From: CAWFFV01 sp963814985 | GTDB lineage: Bacteria > Chloroflexota > Ktedonobacteria > Ktedonobacterales > Ktedonobacteraceae | DNA length: 64,000 bases | Reading direction: 5' to 3' | Assembly (NCBI GenBank): GCA_963814985.1 | Contig: CAWFFV010000034.1 | Coordinates: forward strand, 62,001 to 126,000 | Shown: positions 50,629 through 58,556 of the stretch, in pieces | Position numbering within the stretch: the stretch's first letter is position 1 | Layout: each line of letters opens with the position of its first letter | Program-made: the position numbers and the translations under genes | The notes under the pieces: generated by a model | What the model was told of the DNA's origin: nothing | Databases searched by the model: none | The model's input: the letters and a program-made list of their open reading frames with translations, nothing else

Positions 50629-51211
50629 GTCATTTCGGCACATTCCAGGGTTTGAAAGAAACAACGTCTGCAAGCGACGACAGCGACCCAAATACCTCAA
50701 CCTTTACCTTCTATCAGAGTAGCTATACCAGCAGTTACGTCGATTTCGTTCCACTCGAAAACGAGGATCGCCAACATAACGTGTTGCAGGCCCCAACAAA
50801 TGACGAACAACAACTCCTCACTCGTTATAACATCGATGGGTATCCTTTTATGGACATTGGTGATCGGTATTTGCTTGAGAGCGCAAGTTATGATCCTGGA
50901 GTGCTCAGAGCTGATTCACAAGACCCCAATTCACAGCCAATGTCTCAGCAAGATATTGCCAGCCAGCTCTCCAGTGACAACGCCATCTCAAAGGATATCC
51001 TGGGAACTGCCAATTACCTTACCGCTGCGATCTGCTCGATCACAAAAATCAGCCCTCTAATGTATGTAGCGATTCCTCGATTCAGCAGATTGAGACGTCT
51101 CTCTCCCAGACTCAGACAGGCCAGTCAAACGTGACTTCCGGTAGCTCATCACTGCTGGCAATTGCAAGCACTCCCGCATTCGATGTCTGGCGCAGGCAAG
51201 GTTTGTTTTAG
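50625..51211 (+). CDS. DUF929 thioredoxin-fold protein, C-terminal part
   Basis: It continues as MSHFGTFQGLKETTS, SSYVDFVPLENEDR and RYNIDGYPFMDIGDRYLL (cis-Pro region), matching the rest of DUF929. The printed frame stops at 51134. Adding one A to the AAAAA at 51044-51048 converts the tail to AICSITKNQPSNVCSDSSI and on to SLLAIASTPAFDVWRRQ, ending in TAG at 51209-51211; this is taken as the real end. So the gene carries two homopolymer-associated breaks. It overlaps the convergent DUF4291 stop by four bases. Confidence 0.72.
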
Positions 51212-51855
51212 GGATTATATCTCGTGAGAGAGGAAATCCATTCCGAAGTATACCGTTGCAGAGGAGCAGAAACGGTATAGACCTGTTCTTGGGGAACGGG
51301 TGGCAACCGTTCTGCTCCGCTCTGAATTGCTTCTTTGATGGCATATGCGAGTTGTGTGACATCTTCAATCCCTAAAATCCATGTATTCACATATTCATGG
51401 ACGACACTACCGCGCAAACCCAGTTGTAATGCACGCCTTTCCAGCTTTCGGAGTTGCACATCACGATCAGGGTCCCATTGATAGCGGACCTCTGACATAT
51501 CCAGGGCATTGCGCCATGTCTCTTCTGATGGAAAGATGCCAGATACTTTCTCAAAGGAAGTAGATATCCCTTTGGCAAGGATCGTTTGAAACCCTTCATG
51601 GCTCAATTTAATCTTCAAAATGCGCTCTTGCCTATGCTTCGTAGCATACCCCGAACGATACAGCATCCAACCCAAAGATGGCTTAATCCAGGTCATTCTC
51701 TCAAACGTAAAGCCTTTTCCAAATGTTCCCTTATGTACCGCTTCCTCTGCAATGGAGGGTTTGAAAGCTTGATAGACAAAAATGCCCTCTTCATCGAAGT
51801 CCGCTAGAATTTGTCGAGGTTTCGCAGGTTCTTCATATTCTCTTCTTCCTGTCAT
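51208..51855 (-). CDS. DUF4291 family protein
   Basis: 215 residues; AAGGA lies just before the ATG. Family blocks: RQILADFDEEGIFVYQAFKPSIAEEA, FERMTWIKPSLGWMLYRSGYATKHRQERIL (cores FVYQAF, MTWIKPS, MLYRSGYATK), EVRYQWDPDRD and RALQLGLRG. DUF4291 has no assigned reaction; its fold is related to ADP-ribosyl-type or Arc-like domains only by speculation, so no function is claimed. It is intact at normal length and convergent with the DUF929 gene. Confidence 0.85.
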   Translation of the reverse strand: MTGRREYEEPAKPRQILADFDEEGIFVYQAFKPSIAEEAVHKGTFGKGFTFERMTWIKPSLGWMLYRSGYATKHRQERILKIKLSHEGFQTILAKGISTSFEKVSGIFPSEETWRNALDMSEVRYQWDPDRDVQLRKLERRALQLGLRGSVVHEYVNTWILGIEDVTQLAYAIKEAIQSGAERLPPVPQEQVYTVSAPLQRYTSEWISSLTRYNP

Positions 51856-52075
51856 TCCTTATTTTTACGTTCGAATATGCTCATAATACTGTACACCAGG
51901 CAAGCTAGCACTAGCATTATAAACCATGGAAGGCAAAGAGTATAACCTTGTAATTCCGTATTTCTAGCAGTACTTCCCTCCTATTGCGCTTGTATATCAC
52001 TTAGTCTTCTGCTATACTTATGCTTATCGTATGTTACAATACGAAATCATCCATAAATGTACATGGGGAGTTGTT

Positions 52076-52849
52076 ATGTACGATCAACCACCAGAGCCAT
52101 CCTACCAGCCTGCACAAGAACCTTCACCGTATACACAATATCCACTACAACCACCACCTCCTCCACCAAAATCTTAAGTACCACCGGAGTATGTACAATT
52201 ACCGCCAACGGAATATGTACAATCGTCACCAGAATCTTTGCCACCAACAGCATATGCACAATCGCCACAAGATCCATACTCTCCAGCGCAACCTTCTCAG
52301 AAAAAAGGTGGTTCTAAATGGCTGGCCGTAGTCAGCGGTGTCGTAGTTGGTTTAATTGTAATTGCCACCATTGTAGCCTTATTGATAGCAAGGAGCCATA
52401 ATAGGGGAACTGCTACCACTAACAATCCTCCTTCACAGATTACAGTGACAAATTATGCTCCCGTTGCTAACGTTGGGCAAGCACTTGTTGTCAATCATGT
52501 AGAATGTACATTGGTCTCCGTACGACCTGTACCGGGAGATGGTTACGTCAATCCAAAGGCGGGATATGAATTTATTGCGGTACATGTGAGGTTGGTAAAT
52601 CGAGATGTTAGTGTCGTCTTCTACGACGTTCTGAATTTTCGCATCAAAGACGGGGCAGGCCGCAACATTGGCCATAGTATTCTCACTCCGAACACAGTTC
52701 CCGCCTATCAACAACTCCATTATGGAAAAATTGACGTTGGATATCTTGTTACAGGAGATATTGTCTTTCAGGTCCCGATAGGTGACCATACGGCACAACT
52801 TGTCTGGTTTCCTAATATTACTCCGAGGATCTGGAATCTGGGCTTATAG
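52076..52849 (+). pseudogene. DUF4352-type surface protein gene with an in-frame TAA
   Basis: The ATG at 52076 begins MYDQPPEPSYQPAQEPSPY, a Pro/Gln/Tyr-rich N-terminus, which hits TAA at 52175-52177 inside PPPPKS-stop-VPPEYVQLPP. The same Pro-rich, YVQ/YAQ-repeated style continues in frame after the stop (CAA to TAA would explain it). Then comes one membrane helix (WLAVVSGVVVGLIVIATIVALLI) and a DUF4352 immunoglobulin-like extracellular domain: VGQALVVNHVECTLVSVRPV, EFIAVHVRLVNR, QLVWFPN. Translation could restart at GTG/ATG 52238, giving a 203-residue product with a shortened cytoplasmic arm. Confidence 0.72.
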
Positions 52850-53066
52850 CAGCAGATTTAGCCAGGCTTGCTCCGAAATGTCCTCTTGAAAATCTCTGAC
52901 CGGCGCGCCTGAAAGAAGCTTGCATCAACTTCACTTCATCCTGCCGACCTGACAGAAAAGAACCCGCCGCAAGCCGTTGCGGTTTGAACCCATGCGGTCA
53001 GGCGGGTTTTCTACGGCTTTAGCCCTTGCTTGTTGCATTCTGTCTAAATTTCATTATACTGGATGT

Positions 53067-53252
53067 ATGGAAAAGACAGATCGACTGAGCTACAAGCGAG
53101 AGGAACACCGATCATTTCATTTGAGGCGTGAATTCCCTGAAATCCTCACCAAATTGCCCTCAACGTGGACCCGTTCGTATTTCTCTAGCACTGCTGGCGC
53201 GGTAAGCGCAGAAACGATTCAGAAATACATTGATGCTCAGAAAGGCGTGTAA
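53067..53252 (+). pseudogene. tnpA: TnpA (Y1 transposase) internal-deletion remnant
   Basis: 61 codons. The start MEKTDRLSYKREEH and the end STWTRSYFSSTAGAVSAETIQKYIDAQ are the two termini of an IS200/IS605 TnpA. The HUH motif and the catalytic Tyr region in between are missing. The downstream tnpB starts five bases after its TAA. It cannot catalyse transposition. Confidence 0.75.
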
Positions 53253-53257
53253 CGCAC

Positions 53258-54853
53258 ATGGCAAAGGCGACCAGGACGATCCAGCAGGCTTTGAACTATC
53301 AGCCCGACCATGCAGCATGGTTTGCGGCCAACCAGGACCAGTTTAACCGTGTGGTCGCCTTTTACTTTGGCGTGATCAATGCCCATGAAAAGCTGATGGA
53401 TCTCTCCAATAAAGAGGCCCTCTCTGCACTAGAGAAACTCACTCACCGGACAACGGACAACCCCGATCCGATCATGCCTTTGACCTCAATTGCGGAACAT
53501 ATCCCCGCGATGTTCCGGCGTGCCGCCATTAACGCAGCGCTCGGCTCTGCACATGCATTCTTCAGCAGCCTCAAGAAGTGGAAAGCCAGGAAAGCAAAAG
53601 CAGAGGCCAGGGGCAAGAAATGCAAAGATCGTCCACCCGTGCCCCCACGCACCTGGAGAAAATCTGCCTCATTCTATGCTGGCATGTGGAAAGACCGAAC
53701 GGCTTCTACTCTCCTGCTCAAGGTGTGGACCGGCTCGTGTTGGGCCTGGGTCAAGGTGCGAACGCTGGGAAGAGAGGGAGAAAACGGCTTTGAACCGGGT
53801 AGCCCCTCTTTAGTCTGCAAAGGCAAGCAGTGGTGGCTGCATACTCCTGTTGAGAAGAAATTCACCAGTCCAGCAAAAGTCGCTGAGCAGATCACCAATA
53901 CCACGACAAAACTCTGTTCAGTTGATCTCAATCTCGGCGAGAACCTCGCCGTCTGCACTATTCAGACTGTCGAAGGTACAATTCTTTCCACCCGATTTCT
54001 CAAAGGTGGCAAACGGGTAAACGGCTTTAGGAAGAGACAGCTCGGAATCATTGCACGGAATCGCCGCAAGACGGGAATCATTGCCGAAGGGGAGCAGGAT
54101 AATGCTGCGCTCTGGCAACAGATCCGCCACCATGATGAAACCCAGTCCCATCAGATCAGCGCCCGCATTGTCCAATTTGCCAAAGCTCACGATGCAAGCA
54201 TCCTGGTCTTTGAACACTTAGGCAATCTGAAGCCAGAGCGAGGAAAATATAGCAAACGCGGCAATACCAAACGTGCCTTCTGGATGAAGGGGCGTATCTT
54301 CCAATACGCCAAATACAAAGCCTGGAATGAAGGCATCATCACGAGCCGCGTCAACCCTCGCAACACGAGCCGCGAATGCGCCCGTTGCCATTCGTTGGTG
54401 ATCCGCTATGCACAAGGATCACTCGAAGAAGGCTACACGATAGGGACTCCACTCGTGGTCTGTTCCTCCTGTGGGATGCGGGGCAATGCTGATCGCAATG
54501 CCGCCATCGTGATCGGGCGGCGGCTCATCACCCGTCATCAAGAAAAGCCTCACACTCTTCCTGCTCAAAAAGCGAGGGAGGATGAGAAATCATCAGGTGA
54601 GATCATCTGCCAGGATGCCAAAAGGGATGAGAGACCGTCCATCTCTCGAACTGGGCGTGCAGATCATCTGGGGCATGGCACCGCCCACGAGAGAAAGCGC
54701 CGGATCTATTCCTACCCAACTACGCCTATTCACCGAGTAGCTTCTACGAGGCACATACTCACAATGAGCGACTACGGAGGAGTGGAAGAAGCCGCCGTCC
54801 CTTCAGGGCGTGCGGAGTGTCACGGAGTCGTGAAATTGATGTTTTGCGGCTGA
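53258..54853 (+). CDS. tnpB: TnpB, RNA-guided RuvC-like nuclease of IS200/IS605
   Basis: 531 residues. All three RuvC acids are present: Asp in CSVDLNLGENLAVC, Glu in ILVFEHLGNL and Asp in GNADRNAAIVIG. The zinc finger is ECARCHSL...VVCSSCGM. N-terminal helical/OB part: MAKATRTIQQALNYQPDHAA, KDRPPVPPRTWRKSASFYAG (core RTWRKSASF). TnpB proteins cut DNA guided by a right-end-derived omega-RNA and promote retention of the element. The C-terminal ~90 residues (from RHQEKPHTLP) are an extension that reads through the omega-RNA region into the right-end hairpin, as often seen. Nuclease function looks intact although tnpA is dead. Confidence 0.92.
   Translation: MAKATRTIQQALNYQPDHAAWFAANQDQFNRVVAFYFGVINAHEKLMDLSNKEALSALEKLTHRTTDNPDPIMPLTSIAEHIPAMFRRAAINAALGSAHAFFSSLKKWKARKAKAEARGKKCKDRPPVPPRTWRKSASFYAGMWKDRTASTLLLKVWTGSCWAWVKVRTLGREGENGFEPGSPSLVCKGKQWWLHTPVEKKFTSPAKVAEQITNTTTKLCSVDLNLGENLAVCTIQTVEGTILSTRFLKGGKRVNGFRKRQLGIIARNRRKTGIIAEGEQDNAALWQQIRHHDETQSHQISARIVQFAKAHDASILVFEHLGNLKPERGKYSKRGNTKRAFWMKGRIFQYAKYKAWNEGIITSRVNPRNTSRECARCHSLVIRYAQGSLEEGYTIGTPLVVCSSCGMRGNADRNAAIVIGRRLITRHQEKPHTLPAQKAREDEKSSGEIICQDAKRDERPSISRTGRADHLGHGTAHERKRRIYSYPTTPIHRVASTRHILTMSDYGGVEEAAVPSGRAECHGVVKLMFCG
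54700..54850 (+). ncRNA. Putative omega-RNA scaffold of TnpB
   Basis: The 3' end of tnpB overlaps a structured segment: the right-end hairpin at 54791-54815 and the downstream AGTGTCACGGAGTCGTGA (a short ACGGAGTCGT stem). In IS200/IS605 elements the guide RNA is processed from this overlap, and its guide is the flanking DNA past the right end. The 5' limit is a guess; the identification rests on position and hairpin only. Confidence 0.45.
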
Positions 54854-54939
54854 TGGCCAGGGGAATAATATACAATTTTGCGTTGTTCTCTGAATATAAG
54901 AAAGCTATTCCCTCGTATCACTAAAAAGGAGTAATCGTT

Positions 54940-55224
54940 GTGCCAAAAGCGATCTGGAATGGTATTACAATAGCTGAAAGTGACAAATGTATTGTTGTGG
55001 AAGGCAATCAATATTTTCCGCATGAGGCAATACATCGTGAATATTTTAGAGAGAGCAGCACACAGACTACCTGTCCCTGGAAAGGAATGGCAAGCTACTA
55101 CTTGCTAGAGGTCAATGGTCAGACCAATGAGGATGCCGCCTGGTATTATCCTCACCCTAAGAAAGCGGCTGCACGAATCAAAGATTATGTTGCTTTCTGG
55201 CGAGGCGTCAAAATTGAACCCTAA
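54940..55224 (+). CDS. DUF427 domain protein
   Basis: 94 residues; GTG start with AAGGAG eight bases upstream. Family blocks: AIWNGITIAESDKCIVVEGNQYFP (core GITIAESD), YFRESSTQTTCPWKGMASYY, and EDAAWYYPHPKKAAARIKDYVAFW. DUF427 proteins are small single-domain beta proteins with a conserved T-x-CPWKG loop and a WxYPxP motif. A function has not been established; some are annotated near nucleotide or redox genes. It is intact and lies about 50 bases upstream of the MFS pump gene, possibly cotranscribed. Confidence 0.88.
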   Translation: MPKAIWNGITIAESDKCIVVEGNQYFPHEAIHREYFRESSTQTTCPWKGMASYYLLEVNGQTNEDAAWYYPHPKKAAARIKDYVAFWRGVKIEP

Positions 55225-55274
55225 AGTTCTTCTGAGTGCAAACGAGCAGATCAGGTAAGATAGGAAACTCAGCT

Positions 55275-56840
55275 ATGACCGGGAAGGCAAAAATTCTTGT
55301 AACTGTGGCACTGATGCTTGGGATGTCTCTGGCCGCCCTGGATGCTACTATTGTTGGAACTGCATTGCCAAGCATAGTAGGAAAACTGGGAGGTATCACC
55401 CTTTACTCATGGGTCTTCTCGGCCTACCTGCTGACCTCTACAACAACCGTTCCTATCTATGGCAAACTTGCCGATCTTTATGGACGCAAGCCACTCTTCC
55501 TCTTTGGCTCAGGACTCTTCTTACTCGGTTCGATTACCTCTGGTGCCGCACAAACAATGGAGCAGTTAATCATCTTTCGTGCCATCCAGGGATTGGGAGC
55601 AGGTGCAGTGCTGCCCCTCGTACTAACAATCATCGGTGATATTTTTTCGTTGGAAGAACGTGCCAGAGTGCAGGGGTTGTTCAGCGCTGTGTGGGGATTG
55701 TCGAGCGTAGTAGGACCTGCTCTCGGAGGACTGATCGTTGATCATTTCTCCTGGCGCTGGGTCTTTTATATCAACATTCCCTTTGGTCTCCTCTCGGCGC
55801 TCTTGCTGATGTTCTCTCTACAGGAAAATGTTGAGCGAAAAAAGCATCATCTAGACTATATCGGCACATTGACATTGACCGGAGGAATTGTCGCACTCCT
55901 TCTTGCCCTCTTACAAGGTGGTACCAACTGGGCATGGACTTCCTTTCCCAGCCTCGGTTTATTTACTCTTGCCATCATCTTGCTCGTCCTCTTCCTCCGC
56001 GAAGAGCAGCATGCAGTAGAGCCAATTCTGCCGTTAACCCTCTTCAACAACCGCATCATTACCCTATCCAGTCTAGGTGCGGTAGCCCTGGGTATCATCA
56101 TGTTTGGTGTTACGTCCTATGTTCCGCTCTTTGTTCAGGGTGTCAAGGGAGGCACTGCTACCAGTGCAGGCATTGTTCTTGGCCCATTGCTCCTGGCCTG
56201 GCCGATTGCTGCAATGATGAGCAGTAAGATTATCATTCGCTATGGGTATCGCCTGACGGCCGCAACAGGGGCACTCCTTTCGATGATAGGCATCATAATG
56301 GTTACCCTCTTCAATACAGAGACTGGACTCACCTTTGTCGTCGCCGCCATGATCTTGACCGGCCTTGGTCTGGGCTTTACCAGTACAGCCCAGACGCTGT
56401 CTGTACAAAATGCTGTGCCCTGGAGACTGCGTGGTGTAGCAACCGCTTCCACACAGTTTTTCCGCTCCATTGGTGGTACCATCGGGGTTGCAGTAATGGG
56501 AACGATCCTCAATGCACAAATGGCTCTGCGCTTCGCGCCCATCTTCACTCACTTTACGGCTACAGTCCAACATTTACCCAGGAATGTTGCATATGCAAAT
56601 GTGTTACTTACTCCTGAGTTGCGTGCCTCTCTCCCTTCAGCTTTTCTGCATCAATTACAAGTGGCAATGGCACAGAGCTTGTTTTGGATCTATATGCTGA
56701 TACTGGTATTGGCCGTTTTTGGCTTCGTAATGATGCTCTTCCTACCGGGAGGCCGTGCCGAGCAATATGTCTATAAAGCAGAGGCAGGTGAAGGAGATCC
56801 CTCTGAGGTGGTATCGGAGCCTTTAGCAAATATTGGGTGA
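55275..56840 (+). CDS. MFS drug exporter, DHA2 (EmrB/QacA) family
   Basis: About 521 residues, 14 predicted helices. The ATG of MTGKAKI follows TAGGAAA. Motif D1-like LDATIVGTALPSIVGKLGG, motif A GKLADLYGRKPLFLFG, motif C-like GLSSVVGPALGGLIVDHFSWRWVFYINIP (core GPALGGLIVDHFSWRW). All are diagnostic of proton-driven multidrug exporters. The end of the last helix region reads NAVPWRLRGVATASTQFFRSIGGTIG. No regulator gene is adjacent. It is longer than the truncated MFS copies at 3-575 and 49743-49937 and is clearly a different paralogue from the latter. Confidence 0.93.
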   Translation: MTGKAKILVTVALMLGMSLAALDATIVGTALPSIVGKLGGITLYSWVFSAYLLTSTTTVPIYGKLADLYGRKPLFLFGSGLFLLGSITSGAAQTMEQLIIFRAIQGLGAGAVLPLVLTIIGDIFSLEERARVQGLFSAVWGLSSVVGPALGGLIVDHFSWRWVFYINIPFGLLSALLLMFSLQENVERKKHHLDYIGTLTLTGGIVALLLALLQGGTNWAWTSFPSLGLFTLAIILLVLFLREEQHAVEPILPLTLFNNRIITLSSLGAVALGIIMFGVTSYVPLFVQGVKGGTATSAGIVLGPLLLAWPIAAMMSSKIIIRYGYRLTAATGALLSMIGIIMVTLFNTETGLTFVVAAMILTGLGLGFTSTAQTLSVQNAVPWRLRGVATASTQFFRSIGGTIGVAVMGTILNAQMALRFAPIFTHFTATVQHLPRNVAYANVLLTPELRASLPSAFLHQLQVAMAQSLFWIYMLILVLAVFGFVMMLFLPGGRAEQYVYKAEAGEGDPSEVVSEPLANIG

Positions 56841-56888
56841 GCAGTACTCAATATTTTTTGGTAATAAAGAGGGTTGTTTGGGAGAGGA

Positions 56889-56964
56889 TGGCGCGCCCAG
56901 CAGGGATCGAACCTGCGGCCAACCGCTTAGAAGGCGGTTGCTCTATCCACTGAGCTATGGGCGC
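56889..56964 (-). tRNA. tRNA-Arg (anticodon TCT)
   Basis: The minus strand folds into a full cloverleaf: acceptor GCGCCCA / TGGGCGC, a D-arm with AGCTCAGTGGATAGAGC, an anticodon stem around the loop CTTCTAA, giving TCT for AGA codons, and a T-arm with GGTTCGATCCC. A discriminator G and an encoded CCA follow at the 3' end. It lies between the MFS pump and a lipoprotein gene. Confidence 0.96.
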
Positions 56965-57109
56965 AATCTCACAGTCGAAAGCATGCTAACTTCAACTGCC
57001 ACCCCCATAATAACAAGTCATGTTGTGGCCTGTCAAGTACCTGAATATGAGATACAATAAATAGCACAGAATGTTTGTTCATCAAAAATTTGGAGGATTT
57101 TATTTAGGA

Positions 57110-57712
57110 ATGTGGACAAAAAATTTTTCATGGAAGATTACATTAGTACTTGGTAGCCTCATGCTCTTCATGCTAGTCGCCTGTGGCGATGGGAATAATG
57201 GAAGTGCAAAAGCTACCCCTACATCTGCTCCACCGACAACGAGCACTCTGAGCACCTATAAAGGGGATGGCTATGAGATTGGCTATCCTCAGAGCTGGAA
57301 AGTCAATACAGGGAGTAATGGTCTCGTCACCTTTGCCGATCCTCAGGGGATTGCTTATGTCACTATCCATGTAATGCCCAATCCCAACGGAATAATCTCT
57401 ACGGCTAACCAGGTGGAACTTGGATTACAGGGATTCAAATCACAGGCGAAGAATTACCAACAAGCGAATATTTCTCCAACGGCTACGCTAGGTGGTGATA
57501 CCTGGAGCCAGGGTTCAGCCAGTGGAGAGGTGAAGGTTAACGGCCAACCTACCCCTGTTTTGGTGAAAACCGTTATCCTTGCCAACAATCGTCCGGCACA
57601 GACACTTTCAACCAGAAGTTTTGTCATTGCCTATGCAACAGGTCAGCAGGTTTTTGATCTGGCAGATGTAGGTTTTTTCCAGCCAATGTTGCAATCGTTC
57701 AAGTTTGTCTAA
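57110..57712 (+). CDS. PsbP-like lipoprotein
   Basis: About 200 residues from the ATG of MWTKNFS; an upstream in-frame ATG at 57071 exists but overlaps the GGAGG site. Signal peptide with lipobox LMLFMLVACGD, so the Cys is lipidated and the protein anchored outside the membrane. A Thr/Pro/Ser linker precedes a domain starting YKGDGYEIGYPQSWKV, with GLVTFADPQGIAYVTI, the pattern of PsbP/DUF1795-like folds. The end TGQQVFDLADVGFFQPMLQSF is also typical. Function unknown; such lipoproteins often bind ligands or partners at the surface. It is followed by a repeat. Confidence 0.85.
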   Translation: MWTKNFSWKITLVLGSLMLFMLVACGDGNNGSAKATPTSAPPTTSTLSTYKGDGYEIGYPQSWKVNTGSNGLVTFADPQGIAYVTIHVMPNPNGIISTANQVELGLQGFKSQAKNYQQANISPTATLGGDTWSQGSASGEVKVNGQPTPVLVKTVILANNRPAQTLSTRSFVIAYATGQQVFDLADVGFFQPMLQSFKFV

Positions 57713-57727
57713 ATGGATCTGGTCATA

Positions 57728-57866
57728 AGTCATCCCGGTAACTATTCAGGTGTTCTCACCATCTGCGGTGGCCCGCCCTCGTTTTGTTGGCAGTGGCAGG
57801 GTTTGCGCCGCAAACCCTGCCACTGCCAACAAAACCTACGAAGCGCCTGTGGCGCTGAGGAGGCAG
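57728..57866. repeat. Cloverleaf-type palindromic repeat (family A, reverse orientation)
   Basis: It starts AGTCATCCCGGTAACTATTCAGGT. Here the CCACCxGCGGTGGC-type hairpin comes first, then the central palindrome ~57791-57834 (GTTTTGTTGGCAGTGGCAGG, core GTTTGCGCCGCAAAC), then AGCGCCTGTGGCGCT. The core has an extra A-T pair change on both arms. It is opposite in orientation to most copies. Confidence 0.8.
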
Positions 57867-57914
57867 GGAAAAGGGATGTCTCTAAATGCTGCTCTCACAG
57901 CGAGAGCGGCATTG

Positions 57915-58529
57915 TTATGTCATTATCTCTATGATCTTCTGTTGTAGAATAGTCTCATCGACAGGACCAACCACCATCGAGCGAATAATCCCATGGAGGT
58001 CGATAAAATAGGAGGTTGGTGTCCCTTCCAGATTATACAGCGTTGCCACACGATTATGCTCATCTAGAAGTACTGGATAGGTCAGATTATACTGCTGTAC
58101 AAACTGTCGTGTGGTTTGTTCATCATCGACGCTATTCACACTCAGTATGACAAAGCTCCTGCCTTCTGCCCGTTGGGATGCATAAAATCTCTGCATAGCA
58201 GGGATCTCTGCAAGACAACCAGGGCATGTCGCATACCAGAAGTTGAGTATAACAGCTTTGTCACGGTAGTCACTCAAGCTCACTCGTACATCATCCAATC
58301 TCGCAAGAGTAAAATTGGGTGCGACACTGCCAATCTGGAGACCGACTGGTACCAACGAAGATGATGATGGAGAGAAAGGTTGTGTCACAGGAATAGCAGG
58401 CTTGAGTAATCCTGTCGTGATGATGGCCAGTGTTGCAATAACAGTCACGACAATAATGCTACGAGTGATAAGTGCGGGTATGCTTCGACCAGCCGTAAGA
58501 GTCTGATGACGACTATCAGATTTACTCAT
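57915..58529 (-). CDS. TlpA/ResA-like thiol-disulfide oxidoreductase
   Basis: 204 residues. An N-terminal membrane helix (SIIVVTVIATLAIITTGLL) anchors an extracytoplasmic thioredoxin fold: GSVAPNFTLARLDDVRVSLSDYR, VILNFWYATCPGCLAEIPAM with the CPGC redox pair, FVILSVNSVDD, YPVLLDEHN and EGTPTSYFIDLHG with the cis-Pro. This is the TlpA/ResA class, which reduces disulfides during cytochrome c maturation or similar. No cytochrome biogenesis gene is nearby, so the partner is open. It is convergent with the lipoprotein gene; the repeat lies between them. Confidence 0.9.
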   Translation of the reverse strand: MSKSDSRHQTLTAGRSIPALITRSIIVVTVIATLAIITTGLLKPAIPVTQPFSPSSSSLVPVGLQIGSVAPNFTLARLDDVRVSLSDYRDKAVILNFWYATCPGCLAEIPAMQRFYASQRAEGRSFVILSVNSVDDEQTTRQFVQQYNLTYPVLLDEHNRVATLYNLEGTPTSYFIDLHGIIRSMVVGPVDETILQQKIIEIMT

Positions 58530-58556
58530 GAGATGTTTCTCTCCCAGGAAAGGCTT

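Larger units (their letters stand above)
52944..54850 (+). mobile_element. IS200/IS605-type element with decayed tnpA and full tnpB
   Basis: Left end: nested inverted repeats, CCTGAC...GTCAGG, AACCCGCC...GGCGGGTT (52961-53008) and a perfect hairpin CCGCAAGCCGTTGCGG (52967-52982). These are the subterminal hairpins expected for single-strand transposition. Right end: hairpin GCCGCCGTCCC-TTCA-GGGCGTGCGG (54791-54815) followed by AGTGTCACGGAGTCG, the usual IS605-group right-end layout. Between them lie a shortened tnpA and a complete tnpB. The exact cleavage sites cannot be fixed without an empty site. The element probably moves only with a TnpA supplied from elsewhere. Confidence 0.75.

Noticed and set aside
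52960..53010. Left-end hairpin as a rho-independent terminator of the DUF4352 gene
   Set aside because: Nested hairpins with no T-run, placed at the expected left end of the IS200/IS605 element, fit transposon ends better.
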